64,000 bases of DNA from assembly GCA_007570785.1 (NCBI GenBank), contig ML664163.1, forward strand, positions 186,001 to 250,000, in the 5' to 3' direction. A model generated the notes under the pieces. That model ran no database searches and was not told the DNA's origin. It saw nothing but the letters and a program-made list of their open reading frames with translations. Of the stretch, positions 41,381 through 52,293 are shown piece after piece. This stretch comes from Antilocapra americana (Eukaryota > Chordata > Mammalia > Artiodactyla > Antilocapridae). The translations under genes were made by a program, and so were the position numbers. The number at the start of each line of letters is the position of its first letter. The first letter of the stretch is position 1.

Positions 41381-43444
41381 AGAGTGTTTCTTTGGGTCTG
41401 ACTGCACCCTTCTATAAAGTTCCTGCTGCCATTTTTCCTGGATATTGCCAGGTGGTGTCTTGCATGTGATTGCAGACAGTTCTGCCAGCTCCCATGTGAC
41501 ACCCGTCTTTGCATTGCTTTCTTATTTTAATTGCTAGCATGAGATTTATAGCCAGGGCTTGCCAGGTGCACATCTACAGGCTTGGCACACCTGCAGAGCC
41601 ACAGCTGTCTCTTCCTTTCTTCTGCAGGATTCTGGTTGTCGTCAGCTCACTGTTAAGAGCCCCTGTATGGTGTCCATGTGTTCATATTCCCCTGAAATGG
41701 AGAGAATTTCCTGCACCTCCTCAAATTTAGCACCATGTTCTGGACCTTGGAGAGCAGGGCATCACCTCCTAAGTCTTCAGTAAAGCAGAATTATCTGTTT
41801 AGTCCTTCTCCACAGCTCAGTGTTTCAGATATGGCTCTACAGGATTGGTGAAATGCACCTGAATGACTTGACCAAGAGTCCTAATTGTGGAAGAGGGAGG
41901 AGGTAAGGTGGAACAGAGGCACGCCAAACCCCCAGGCTATCACAGCATGCCCCACAAGTGTCCGCTTTCTTAGAGCAAGGGACAGTCCGTGGCCTGTTCT
42001 TATTTGATCAGTGAGCTGAAAATGATTTCAATGCTTTTGAAAGATTGTAAACACAAAAACACAAGCAGAATATGCTACAGGCACATGTGGCCCAGAAAGC
42101 CTGAAGTGTTTACTGCCTGTCCCTTTACATAAAAAGTTCTGTGTACTCTTGTCCTGGAGGGAAGACAAAATGCACCAATTAGAAATGGGAAATAAAGCAA
42201 TGTGCAGTATGAACTATGTAACTGTAAACTATAACTCAACTCCATTTGTTCTGCAGCCTTATTAAAATCTTGCATTTTTCATCACAATGGGAACCGAAAG
42301 CATAGAGAAATGAATCACATCGGGTGGTGATTCATCACTTTCACAGCCGATGATGGCTCTGCTTCCAGCCATTGTGACCCTGTGCTGCCTCTGGTCTGAG
42401 TGCCTGACTCATCTTTGGAGGGAGACACCATCCTCTCACACCCTGTCCCATTATTCTTGAACCAAAAGGGAGAATTTCACATGGGCCCTTCCTTAGGATA
42501 AGGAGCCCCTTCCTCCCAGAACAGAGGTCTTCAGGCTTGTCTGTGGGTAGACTCTTGGGATTCTTGAACTACAGTCTTCAGTTCTGCCAAGAGAAGTGAA
42601 TCTGAGATAACAATTTAGATTCATGCTGAGGCGATTTGATTTCTGTTTAATTTTATCCCAGTTTGGTTTTAAATAGATCACAAGTTTAAATATTTGGTTC
42701 CTCCTTGCTGCAGATTTCCTTCAAGACCTGACCAAAGTGTAAAATTTAATAAAAAAAAATCTTAGAAATGGCAGGATGATTATTTTTCATTTCTATTTCC
42801 TTTGCCTTTGAAATTTAAATTCCTGTGTCCTTTCTGGCCAGTTGTTTGCTAGCTCGTCATTGGTAGATAAAGGTTCCATGTGCCAAGAAATATCCTAGGG
42901 TGCTAAAACATAAGAAAAATAAAAACCTTGACATTGGACATGTGCTACTGGTTTATTTATTCATTTGCACTTCACTACTCCATTTCTGTTTTCCAAGTGT
43001 CAATTAAAAACAGCAACAAAGTGATGTATTCTTTTAGCTTAGGAGAAAAAGAGGCTTCAACATTAATTCAATAAATACTTCTTAAATTAGTCATGTTAGA
43101 TTAAAACAGTAAGGATTGTAATACCAGTGTCACAGACATGGTTGACTTTATCCATGTGTCTGTTTTCCTTTGCTTTTTGTTACTTGGAATGAGAAGAGCA
43201 ATTTCCACAAAAAGTGGCCCCAGGCTATTGTCAGTCAACTGCTGTCACCTTTGGGGTGGGATCTCTGAATACCATTTTCTGAGCCTCAGTTTCCTTTAAA
43301 GTAAAACAGAGTGTCAGTTTGTCATTCATTTATCCCTTGTGGAAGGCATTGGAAGAGAGAATGAGATAATTTCCATAGAATCTTTTATATTTCTTAGAGG
43401 AGAGATCCTCTGTAGCATTTTAAGGATAAGTTTTCTGGAAGAAC
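41381..43444. other. Unassigned DNA
   Basis: About 2 kb, repeat-poor. 43055-43160 is weakly like the complement of an L2 3' end ('attaattcaataaatacttc'). Short frames at 41509-41783 have no recognisable domain. Confidence 0.4.
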
Positions 43445-43729
43445 ATAAATATTCACCTGAGATGACTGATGCTGAAACTGAAACTCCAGTATTTTGTCAT
43501 CTGATGCAAGAAGCTGACTCATTGGAAAAGTCCCTGCTGCTGGGAAAGCTTGAGGGCAGAAGGAGAAGAGGGCATCAGAGGATGAGATGGCTAGATGGCA
43601 TCACTGATGCAGTGGACATGAACTTGGGCAAACTCCAGGCAATGGTGAGGGACAGGGAGGCCTGGACTGCTGCAGTCTATGGGGTATTGAAGAATTGAAC
43701 ATAACTGGGCAACTGAACAACAACAGAGG
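43445..43729 (+). mobile_element. BovB LINE 3' fragment
   Basis: 'gctgaaactgaaactccagt', 'gagatggctagatggcatca' and 'tgagggacagggaggcctgg', ending in AAC repeats. It resembles the copies ending at 7130 and 12422. Confidence 0.9.
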
Positions 43730-43863
43730 AGAAAATATTGGGCCTGAAATTGAGAATACAGGCTGGGAAAATGAACCTGACTGGCTGGCTGGTGATCAGA
43801 AGTAACCCAAAGCCTTGTATTATTTGTTTTCAGCTCAGACTTCTCTTTGGTTGGTCTTCGACG

Positions 43864-43976
43864 GGGCTGCATATAAGGCATATAGGATCTTAAAGTTTCC
43901 CAACCAGGGATTGAACCTGTGTCCCCTGCAGTGGACCTGTGCAGAGATTTAACCAATGGACTGCCAAGGAAGTCAC
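43864..43976 (-). mobile_element. CHR-type SINE, antisense
   Basis: 'aagtttcccaaccagggatt', 'gaacctgtgtcccctgcagt' and 'accaatggactgccaaggaa' are the complement of the CHR tRNA-like head. Confidence 0.8.
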
Positions 43977-44781
43977 CCATGATCCCATTTTAAATCCTGG
44001 GTAAAAGATGAGATTTGATTTGTTGGAACTTTGATACTGCTTATTTGGAATAAATAGCCTCACAACAGTACCCATAGTTACCTTTCAGTTTTTGAGACAT
44101 CTGTGTTTAAGTTGATTACATTTTGTCCTGTTATGAAGCTACTCTTACTTAAGCACAATAGAACCAAAATAAATTAAACAAAAAGGAATTAAATATATGG
44201 TGTTTTCAAAAACAAGCAGACCAACAGGACCTATAGTATTAGAAGTTTTCTTAGACCACTCTCTGTTAACTAATGTTTATGTTCACTGTAAAATATCCCA
44301 ACTGATGCCAGCAGCCTATTGAATGAATATTCCATTTTCTCTGCTATGCTGACATACAGCTCCCTTGAGCTGAGTAGTATATTTATCAAGATTCTTTGTG
44401 TTTATACTCAAACTGGATTAGGTTAGTTGTGTTCATTACTGCAGTCATCTAATTTGATTACATCTTGCCAATACTTAATAAACTATGAACTTGAAAGAAA
44501 ATCATGAACCTAGAAAACAAGAGAGGTTATGACAATATTCAAGTAATTTTGCATTATAAAATGGATTGTGAATTATTTCCTGTTTTAAATTATCCACCCC
44601 TTTGTTTTTTTCCCTTGATTATGGTTTTGCTTATGATCCTTAAATGAACAAGGACCTATGTAAATCTTTGCCGCATTTCCTGACCTCCTGTAACAATGTG
44701 AGGCTTCTAGTCAGGCTGAAAGAGGAGAAATGGTTCAGATACATATTAACTGGGATCTAGTCAGAATATTCTTTATCTGCT
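43977..44781. other. Unassigned AT-rich DNA
   Basis: About 800 bp without a recognised repeat or gene. Confidence 0.4.
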
Positions 44782-44893
44782 GGGGTTTTTTTTTGTAATT
44801 TATTTATTTTAATTTTGGAGGCTAATTACTTTACAATATTGTAGTGGGTTTTGCTGTACATTGACATGAACCAGCCATGGGTGTACATGTAGT
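44782..44893 (-). mobile_element. Ruminant L1 3' terminus, antisense
   Basis: T-run, 'ttggaggctaattactttac', 'tgctgtacattgacatgaac', 'cagccatgggtgtacatgta'. Only about 110 bp, strongly 5' truncated. Confidence 0.85.
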
Positions 44894-45954
44894 TTAAGTG
44901 TATATGCTTGTGTGCTCGTGTACCTATGTTCTTGTATGCATGTACTCGTTACTCAGGCTCCACTACAAGCCAGTAAGTGTTCGTCAAGCTTCCTGACAGG
45001 AAATGCACCAGACTACTGATACACTTTGACTTTTCTTCTTGAGAAATCAAAAATTTAACAAAGCAGTCAGAACCCCAGAGGAGATACCCTTCCTGCTGAA
45101 CTCAGAGCCATCCATGTGACATTTCTGCAGAAGTCAACCAGTTTTGTCACCAGTGAACATCTTGGTTGATGAATTAAAACCTGTATACAATCTCTAGAGA
45201 CCACCTCTAGCTTTCCTATAGGAAGGGGGTGGGGAGAGAGAGAGAGAGAAATGCTTGGGGAAGGACTTTCTTATCAGCATCTTTGGCTTTCTCATTAATC
45301 TTCCTTTGTGCCCACAGTGCCTTTATGCACTGTTATCTTTAAGAGTGTAAACTGAAGGTACTATTGCAGGATGATCAAATTGTTCAAATTTCCTCTCTTA
45401 ACCTCCTATGGAAAGTACAAAGACAAATGTTCCCGCTGCAGACTAAGGCAAAACCACTCCTGAGTTTCTTTAATTTTCTGCATTCTGATGCTTTGACATT
45501 TGAGGTCTTGCTGACCCTTTCAGGACTAGCCAATTCTAAGACATGGTAAACAACTCACCATTAGGATGCCTTTCAAATAGAAACCAATCAATCCAGGGCT
45601 CATATTCCTGGCCACCTCCTTTATCAGGTTCTACAACTGGGGACAGCCCCTTTGCCCCAGAGCCCACTGAAATTATTTAATCTAGCCAGTCCTAAACCTG
45701 CTCACACTGTCTCTCTCATTTCTCCCCACAGAAACCAGAATAAAGACTGGTGAATGTTAGCCCTGTGCCTCTTGACTGACCCTCGTGCTTTTTCCTATAA
45801 TAACCTGTGAGTAACAAGCTATCATTTCAGTGTCAGTTGTCTCCTGGTCTGCTGGCCTTCCCATACCTCAATAATAATAAAACAACTAAAACAGGGAAAG
45901 CATGCCATACTGAATGGCAAATCTCAAGAGGCCATCCATGAGGTATAGTCCTTC
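44894..45954. other. Unassigned DNA, LTR-like segment within
   Basis: 45370-45880 has LTR-like features on the plus strand: 'gactagccaattctaag' (CCAAT box position, about 45524), later 'cagaataaagactggtgaat' (AATAAA, about 45740), and U5-like GT-rich text. I cannot name a family or prove TG...CA ends. A purine-rich patch lies at 45221-45250. Confidence 0.35.
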
Positions 45955-46195
45955 CATGAGACTTTCCCTGACCTTATCAACTTAAAATGAACTTACTCTC
46001 CTATGAACATCCAGTATTATCACCTATGAATCTCATTAGACTGTTAAACATGTTCCTTCATAATACTGTATGTCTGTTTTTTAAATTTCTTGTGTATAAC
46101 ATGTTCTTCCAACTGAAATACAAATTTCCTCAGGGTGTAATTCTCAGTATCTTCAATAATAACTGATGAATTAATGAATCAATGCACAGATGTAA
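45955..46195 (+). repeat. L2 3' end
   Basis: 'actttccctgaccttatcaa', 'gtatgtctgttttttaaatt' and 'ttcaataataactgatgaat' follow the L2 3' UTR. Confidence 0.6.
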
Positions 46196-46454
46196 CTTGT
46201 TAAACTTGATCCCAAACTCACAAAGATCTTACTTTTTTTTGTCCTTTCTGAACTTTCTTGTTGTAGATAACTTTATATGATGAGCCCCTGTTACAAAACT
46301 GCTAAGTGTTTTCTTCAGACAAATTTCTAAGCCTGATAAATACCTAATTATTTCCCTGAACTTATCCCATATGATTGTCTTAAGCATCTATAACTTGCTT
46401 GCTGGTCTGTAGGAAGAGGAAAATGACATTGGGTGCTATTTAGGAGCACTGTTT

Positions 46455-46660
46455 TGGATTCAGACAGACCTAGTTTAAATACTGTTTATACTACTTAAGT
46501 TAGTTGTGTCTTTGGGCAAGCTCCATGACTTTTTTGATCCTCAGTTTCTTCACCTATAAAATAGAGAGAACAATACCTGTCTTTGAGGGATTTTATAAGG
46601 ATCACATATGTAAAGTTGTTAGCATAGTACTGGCATTATGGGAGCTGCCAAATAAGTAGT
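46455..46660 (+). repeat. MIR SINE
   Basis: 'gtgtctttgggcaagctcca', 'cctcagtttcttcacctata' and 'tttataaggatcacatatgt' give the near-complete MIR core and 3' half. Confidence 0.85.
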
Positions 46661-46952
46661 ATGATTCTACATCTTGTTTTGCCTGGGAAACTCTGCTTAC
46701 TCCTATAGTTCTGACATAATTATTGACAGCACCCCCATCCCCCACCCCCCACCTTTTACACAGTGTTCCAAGTTTGGACAGTAAATAGTTCTATCAATGA
46801 ATGTATTTTTAAACTTTTACTACTGACTACTACTACTCAATATATGTGAATGAATACATATTAATGAATGAATATACAATTATATTGGGGCTGTGCTGTA
46901 ATCCTTTCCAGCAAGATCCACCTCATTCCTTTGTCTTCACTGTCGAGAAGCA

Positions 46953-47195
46953 GAGTATGGTACAGTGGTCGAGAGCACAGACATAGGAGCCAAACAGCCT
47001 GGTCTTGAATCCGAGCTGAGCACGTTCTAATGTGTAACCTTTGGCAGTCCATTTACTTAGTGTGTGTTGGCTTTCTCATCAGGAAAATGGGAACAGTATA
47101 AGCAATACTTTTGTCATACAGTGTCATGAGGCCAAAAGTCTACAAGTATACATGCAAATGCTTACACCAGTGTCTAGTACATAGCAAACTCTCTG
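46953..47195 (+). repeat. MIR SINE
   Basis: 'agcacagacataggagccaa', 'gtgtaacctttggcagtcca' and 'tctcatcaggaaaatgggaa', continuing to 'cagtgtctagtacatagcaa'. Nearly full length. Confidence 0.8.
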
Positions 47196-47426
47196 TGAGC
47201 AGGTGTTATGGTGTTGCCTCTACGTCAGTGGCAACTAAGCTGAAATCAGCTGGGTTCTGTTTCCTGCGAATTGCTGCTGGAGTAGAAAGCAGCTCTGATA
47301 CTGCATTCAGTTCAGCTGGCAAGTCTGGATGAATATCTTTGATGATAAACCCCTTAGATGATCAAGACAGAGGAAATCTGTACAATATCATGTGTGATTC
47401 TTCAGGATACAAATGTGTTTTGATAA

Positions 47427-47812
47427 TGTTATGGACTGAATTATGCACCCAACAACCCCCAAATTTATATGTTGAAGCTCTAACCCCTGCCAATGTGACT
47501 GTAGTAGGAAATAGCACCTTTAAGGAGGTAACTGAAGTAAATGAGGTCATAAATGTGGGGTCCTAATTTGATAGAACTTATAGGGAGAGACACCAGAGAT
47601 CTTTCTGTGTGCATACACAGAGAAGAGCCCCTTGAGAGCACAATGAGAAGATGACTGCCTGTAAGCTGAGAAGAGGGGTCTTGCCAGATACCAACCCTGA
47701 CAGCCCCTCATCTTGGACTTCTAGTTTTCAGAAATGTGAGAAAATGAATTTATGTTATTTAAGCCACCCAGTCTGTGGTATTTTGTTATTATTGCCTATG
47801 CAGACTAATACA
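47427..47812 (+). mobile_element. MLT1 (ERVL-MaLR) solo LTR
   Basis: Starts 'tgttatggactgaattatgc', passes 'tatatgttgaagctctaacc', 'aatgaggtcataaatgtggg', 'gagaagatgactgcctgtaa' and 'tgtgagaaaatgaatttatg' (poly(A) region), and ends 'gcagactaataca'. The complete MLT1A-like layout with TG...CA ends. No internal region adjoins. Confidence 0.85.
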
Positions 47813-48467
47813 GATGAAAGAACACGGTCAAGACATTAAATGTAGAAAAAAAATTGTGCATAATTTGGGAATTGGCTCAGAGCATTGGAGGAGCCCTCTG
47901 TTTAGGGGAGAATTATCAGTATGCTAAAGGAAAAGTTGGTATTGTAAATGTATGAATCTGTTCAAGGATGATACAGAAAGTGAGAACTGTGGTCAAACCA
48001 GACAGTGCATGTCCTGTTTAAAGGCACTGAAATTCTAATTTTCTAAAGCCCCCATGTCAAGTTAAATGGAACACAATGATAAGGCACTGGTCCTTTGGCC
48101 CTGCTCCAGTGAATGTCTTTAGAAATACAGGTGAGTCGGATTGTCCTCTGGAGAGACCTGAGGTGGGCTTTCGTGGGTGAATAGAATCTACATAAGCAAT
48201 CAATGAGGAAAGATGGTTCCAGAGAGGAAGAGTGATACAGAACATGGTACCTACAGAACTGACTGCTAGGTTTGTTTTATGTGACACAGGTAGATCAATT
48301 TTTCAGGGTACTTTTAAAATAGTCAATTTTGCTGGAGTAGAAGCACCATATAAACTAAACTGGAAAATAAGAATGGAAAGGTCTAGATTGTGTTTGGCTA
48401 TAAATTCTGGAGTAATACTTGTGGACATCAAGTGATTAATTTGAGCAAGTAAAAGCTACCAATAAAA
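47813..48467. other. Unassigned DNA
   Basis: About 650 bp. No repeat confidently recognised. Confidence 0.4.
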
Positions 48468-48483
48468 CAGTAGTTCCAAATTA

Positions 48484-49958
48484 TAAGATAGAAAGTCCAG
48501 AAATAAACCCATGAACCTATTGGGACCTTACTTTTGACACAGGAGGCAAGAATACATAATGGGGCAAAGACAGCCTCTTCAGTAAATGGTGCTGGGAAAA
48601 CTTGACAGCTACATGTAAAAGAATGAAGTTAGAACACTACCTAACACCATACACAAAGATAAACTCAAAATGGATTTAAGACCTAAATGTAAGACCAGAA
48701 AGTACAAAACTCTTAGAGGAAAACATAGGCAGAACACTTGATGACATAAATCAAAACAAGATCCTCTATGACCCACCTCATAGAGTAATGGAAATAAAAC
48801 AGAAGTAAACAAGTGGGACCTAATTAAACATAAAAGCTTTTGAACAGCAAAGGAAACTCTAAGCAAGGTGAAAAGACAACCCTCAGAATGGAAGAAAATA
48901 ATAGCAAATGAAACAACTGACAAAGGATTAATTTCCAAAATATACAAGCAGCTCATACAACTCAATACCAGAAAAACAAACAACCCAATCAAAAAGTGGG
49001 AAAAAGAATTAAACAGACATTTCTCCAAAGAAGACATACAGATGACAAACAAACACAAGAAAGGATGCTCAACATCACTCATATTAGGGAAATGCAAATC
49101 AAAACTACAATGAGATATCACCTCACACTGGTCAGAACGGCCATCATCAAAAAGTCTGCAAACAATGAACGCTGGAGAGGGTGTGGAGAAAAGGGAATGC
49201 TCTTACACTGTTGGTGGGAATGAAAATTGATACAGCCACTATGAGAGACAGTATGGAGATTCCTTAAAAAACTAGGAATAAAACCACCGTATGACCCAGC
49301 AATCCCACTCCTAGGCATATACCCTGAGGAAACAAAAATTGAAAAAAGTAGATATCCCAATGTTCATTGCAGCACTATTTGCAATCGCTAGAACATGGAA
49401 GCAACCTAGATGTCCATCGACAGATGAATGGATAAAGAAGTTGTGGTGCATATACACAATGGAATATTACTCAGCCATAAAAAGGAACACATCTGAGTCA
49501 GTTCTAATGAGATGGATGAACCTAGAGCCTATTATACAGAGTGAAGTAAGTCAGAAAGAGAAAGATAAATATTGTATACTAATGCATATATATTAAATTT
49601 AGAAAAATGGTACCAAAGAATTTATTTGCAGGGCAGCAGTGAAGAAACAGACACAGAGAACAGACTTATGGACATGGGGAGAGGGGAGGAGAGGGTGAGA
49701 TGTATGGAAAGAGTAGCATGGAAATTTACATTACCATATGTAAAATAGATAGCCAATGGGAATTTTCTGTATGTCTCAGGAAACCCAAAGAGGGGCTCTG
49801 TATCAACCTAGAAGGATGGGATGGGGAGGGAGATGGGAGGGGGGTTCAAAAGCGAGGAGATATATGTATACCTATGGCTGATTCATGTTGAGATTTGACA
49901 GAAAACAAAATTGTGTAAAGCAATTATCCTTCAATTAAAAATAAATTTATAAAAATCC
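48484..49958 (+). mobile_element. L1 LINE, 5'-truncated (1.47 kb), 16-bp TSD
   Basis: Sense ORF2 C-terminal third ('agaaataaacccatgaacct', 'atgacccagcaatcccactc', 'aatggaatattactcagcca'), then 3' UTR with 'gatggggagggagatgggag', 'tatgtatacctatggctgat' and an A-rich tail. The TSD 'cagtagttccaaatta' is perfect at 48468-48483 and 49959-49974. ORF2 is in several frames (for example 48868-49113 and 48996-49223), so it is dead. Confidence 0.95.
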
Positions 49959-50084
49959 CAGTAGTTCCAAATTAATCTTAAGTACTGGCTAAAATGCTTT
50001 GGAGGAAAAAGACATTGGAATGAGTTCCTATGACTGCACTCACTCAAGGAGAGGCTGGTTTGCCACCTCAGAATTGGTATATTG

Positions 50085-50215
50085 CAGGCAAGCAAATTAC
50101 CTGAGGTCTTGTTAAAATAGAGTCTGATTCAGCAGGTCTGAGATGAGATCTGAGGTTCTACATTTTGAACAAACTGATGCTGCTGATGCTGCTGGTTCCT
50201 AACTGTATTGTAAGC
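50085..50215 (+). mobile_element. MER5A-like hAT-Charlie MITE
   Basis: 'caaattacctgaggtcttgt', 'gattcagcaggtctgagatg' and 'tgatgctgctgatgctgctg' are in MER5A order. Non-autonomous DNA transposon, long inactive in mammals. Confidence 0.75.
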
Positions 50216-50559
50216 TGCAAGGAAATGAATGACTTCTAAATTCATTTACAACCTATAGTTCCTTGATTTTACTACCTAGCATGCTGAGAAACAGGCTGGA
50301 AATTTGCATTTGATATTAGCTTGAGTCATTCTGCTTGTCTCTCTTCGTGAAATTGTGCATTCTGGAGTGCCAAGTCAAACCATGCAAAAAAGGATTAAAC
50401 ACAGCTCCTTGCCTTCCAATTACCTCACCACACACTGTGAGTTAACAAGAGCAAGGAGAAAATAAGCACACAGTTCTGAAAAGATTGGAGCTAGACTTGA
50501 GTTTAGTGATGAAAGATATGAAAGAAAGAACTGTGGGACTTAATCCTAGATTAGTTTTG

Positions 50560-50910
50560 TTTTGTTTAAGAATGCAGTTTAGCTATGTGGAATCTAAAAC
50601 AAAAATCAGACATAGAAACAGAGAGCATAAAAATGGTTACCAGGGGCTGGAGGATGGGGGAAACAGGGGAAGGGTGGTAAGCAGGTATGAATTTTATTAT
50701 ACAGCTATAGGATGAATAAGTTCTAAGCATCTAAAGTATAACCTGATGGCTACAGTTGATAATACTGTTTTGCACAATTGGTATTTGCTAAGAGGGTAGA
50801 ACTTAAATGTTCACACACGCACAAAAACAGAACTGTGTGAAGGGATGGAGATGCTTATTAGCTGAATGAGGGGATTCTTTCACAATGTATACCTATATCA
50901 GACCACCACA
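50560..50910 (+). mobile_element. L1MA-like 3' UTR (left piece)
   Basis: Sense: 'gcataaaaatggttaccagg', 'ggctggaggatgggggaaac' and 'gctacagttgataatactgt'. Interrupted by a CHR SINE and resumes at 51091. Confidence 0.75.
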
Positions 50911-50922
50911 ATGTACACTTTA

Positions 50923-51078
50923 TTTATTTGTTTATTTTCATTAGGCTGTTCTGGGTCTTCGCTGTGGTGTGCGGGCTCTTGGTTGAGATGCTTGGATTTT
51001 CTCAAGTTGTGGCTGACGGGCTTCTCTTGCTGTGGAGCACAGGCTCTAGGGCATGTGGGCTCAGCAGTTGTGGCACAC
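50923..51078 (-). mobile_element. CHR-type SINE, antisense, 12-bp TSD
   Basis: (TTTA)n tail, then 'gtgcgggctcttggttgaga', 'gcttctcttgctgtggagca' and 'gggctcagcagttgtggcac'. The TSD 'atgtacacttta' is at 50911-50922 and 51079-51090. The tRNA head is missing, and the element stops in the repeated 'agttgtggc' body. Confidence 0.85.
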
Positions 51079-51090
51079 ATGTACACTTTA

Positions 51091-51145
51091 AAAATCATGC
51101 AGCTTTGTATGTCAGTTATACCTCAATAAAGCTGAAATTTTAAAA
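51091..51145 (+). mobile_element. L1MA-like 3' end (right piece)
   Basis: 'gtatgtcagttatacctcaa' and 'taaagctgaaattttaaaa' are the L1MA terminus and poly(A) signal. Confidence 0.75.
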
Positions 51146-51193
51146 TGAATCATTTAGTATTACCAGTCAATATAAAAATTAATCCCACGGTTG

Positions 51194-51867
51194 TGTTCAG
51201 TTCAGTTCAGTTGCTCAGTCATGTCCGACTCTTTGCAACCCCGTGGACTACAGCACACAAGGCCTCCCTGTCTGTCACCAACTCCTGGAATCTACTCAAA
51301 CTCATGTCCATTGAGTCGGTGATGCCATCTGACCACCTCATCGTCTGTCGTTCTCTTCTCCTCCCATCTTCAGTCTTTCCCAGCATAGAGTCTTTTCAAA
51401 TGAATCAGTTCTTTGCATCAGGTGGACAAAGGATTGGAGTTTCAGCTTCAACATCAGTCCTTCCAATGAACAATCAGGACTGATCTCCCTTAGGATGGAC
51501 TGGTTGGATCTCCTTGCAGTCCAAGGGACTCTTAAGAGTCTTCTCCAACACCACAGTTCAAAAGCATCAGTTAGTTGGCACTCAGCTTTCTTTATAGTCC
51601 AGCTCTCATACATGACTACTGGAAAAACCATAGCCTTGACTAGATGGATGTTTGCAGCAAAGGAATGTCTCTGCTTTTTAATATGCTGTCTAGGTTGGTC
51701 ATAACTTTTCTTCTAAGGAGCAAGCATCTTTTAATTTCACAGCTACAGTGACCAACTGCAGTGATTTTGGAGCCACAAAAAATAAAGTCAGCCACTGTTT
51801 CTCCATCTATTTGCAATGAAGTGATGGGACTGGATGCCATGATCTTAGTTTTCTGAATTTTAAGACT
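51194..51867 (-). mobile_element. BovB LINE 3' fragment, antisense
   Basis: The only minus-strand BovB. The plus strand reads from the 3' terminus ('gttcagttcagttcagttgc') to 'atgatcttagttttctgaat' just after the RT. The coding C-terminal domain survives in pieces (51338-51631, 51640-51840). Low divergence and three 'gttca' units suggest a young subgroup. Confidence 0.95.
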
Positions 51868-52031
51868 GTATCATCATATAATTCCCATGAAGCTACATGT
51901 GAACAAATATGTCCTCAAATCACTTTTTCCTAATGGTTCCTTTTGGACCTTGAGATCATATACAAAATACTTAATTTGCAGTATGTTAAAAATATTTAAG
52001 AGTCACACACTTTAAAAAAAATAATTTTATA

Positions 52032-52293
52032 TATTTTTGGCTGTGCTGGTTCTTCATCACTGCTTAGACTTATCTTCAGTCGTAATGAGTGGGGACTACT
52101 CTCCTGATGCAATGCACTGGCTCCTCATTGCTGTGACTTCTCTTGTTGTGGAGTGTGGGCTCTAGGGCATGCAGGCTTCCGCAGTTGTGGTACGTGGGCT
52201 CAACAGTTGTGGCTCCCGGGCTTTAGAGCACCGACTCAATGACTCCTAGCATTGGCAGGCAGATTCTTTACCTCTGAGCCACCTGGGAAGCCC
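52032..52293 (-). mobile_element. CHR-type SINE, long form, antisense
   Basis: 'tttggctgtgctggttcttc', 'gcttccgcagttgtggtacg', 'caacagttgtggctcccggg' and the tRNA head 'tgagccacctgggaagccct' at the high end. Complete. Confidence 0.88.

Noticed and set aside
48609..49121. 170-codon minus frame, hydrophobic, membrane-protein-like
   Set aside because: It is the antisense shadow of L1 ORF2 (48484-49958). Antisense L1 often yields hydrophobic open frames.
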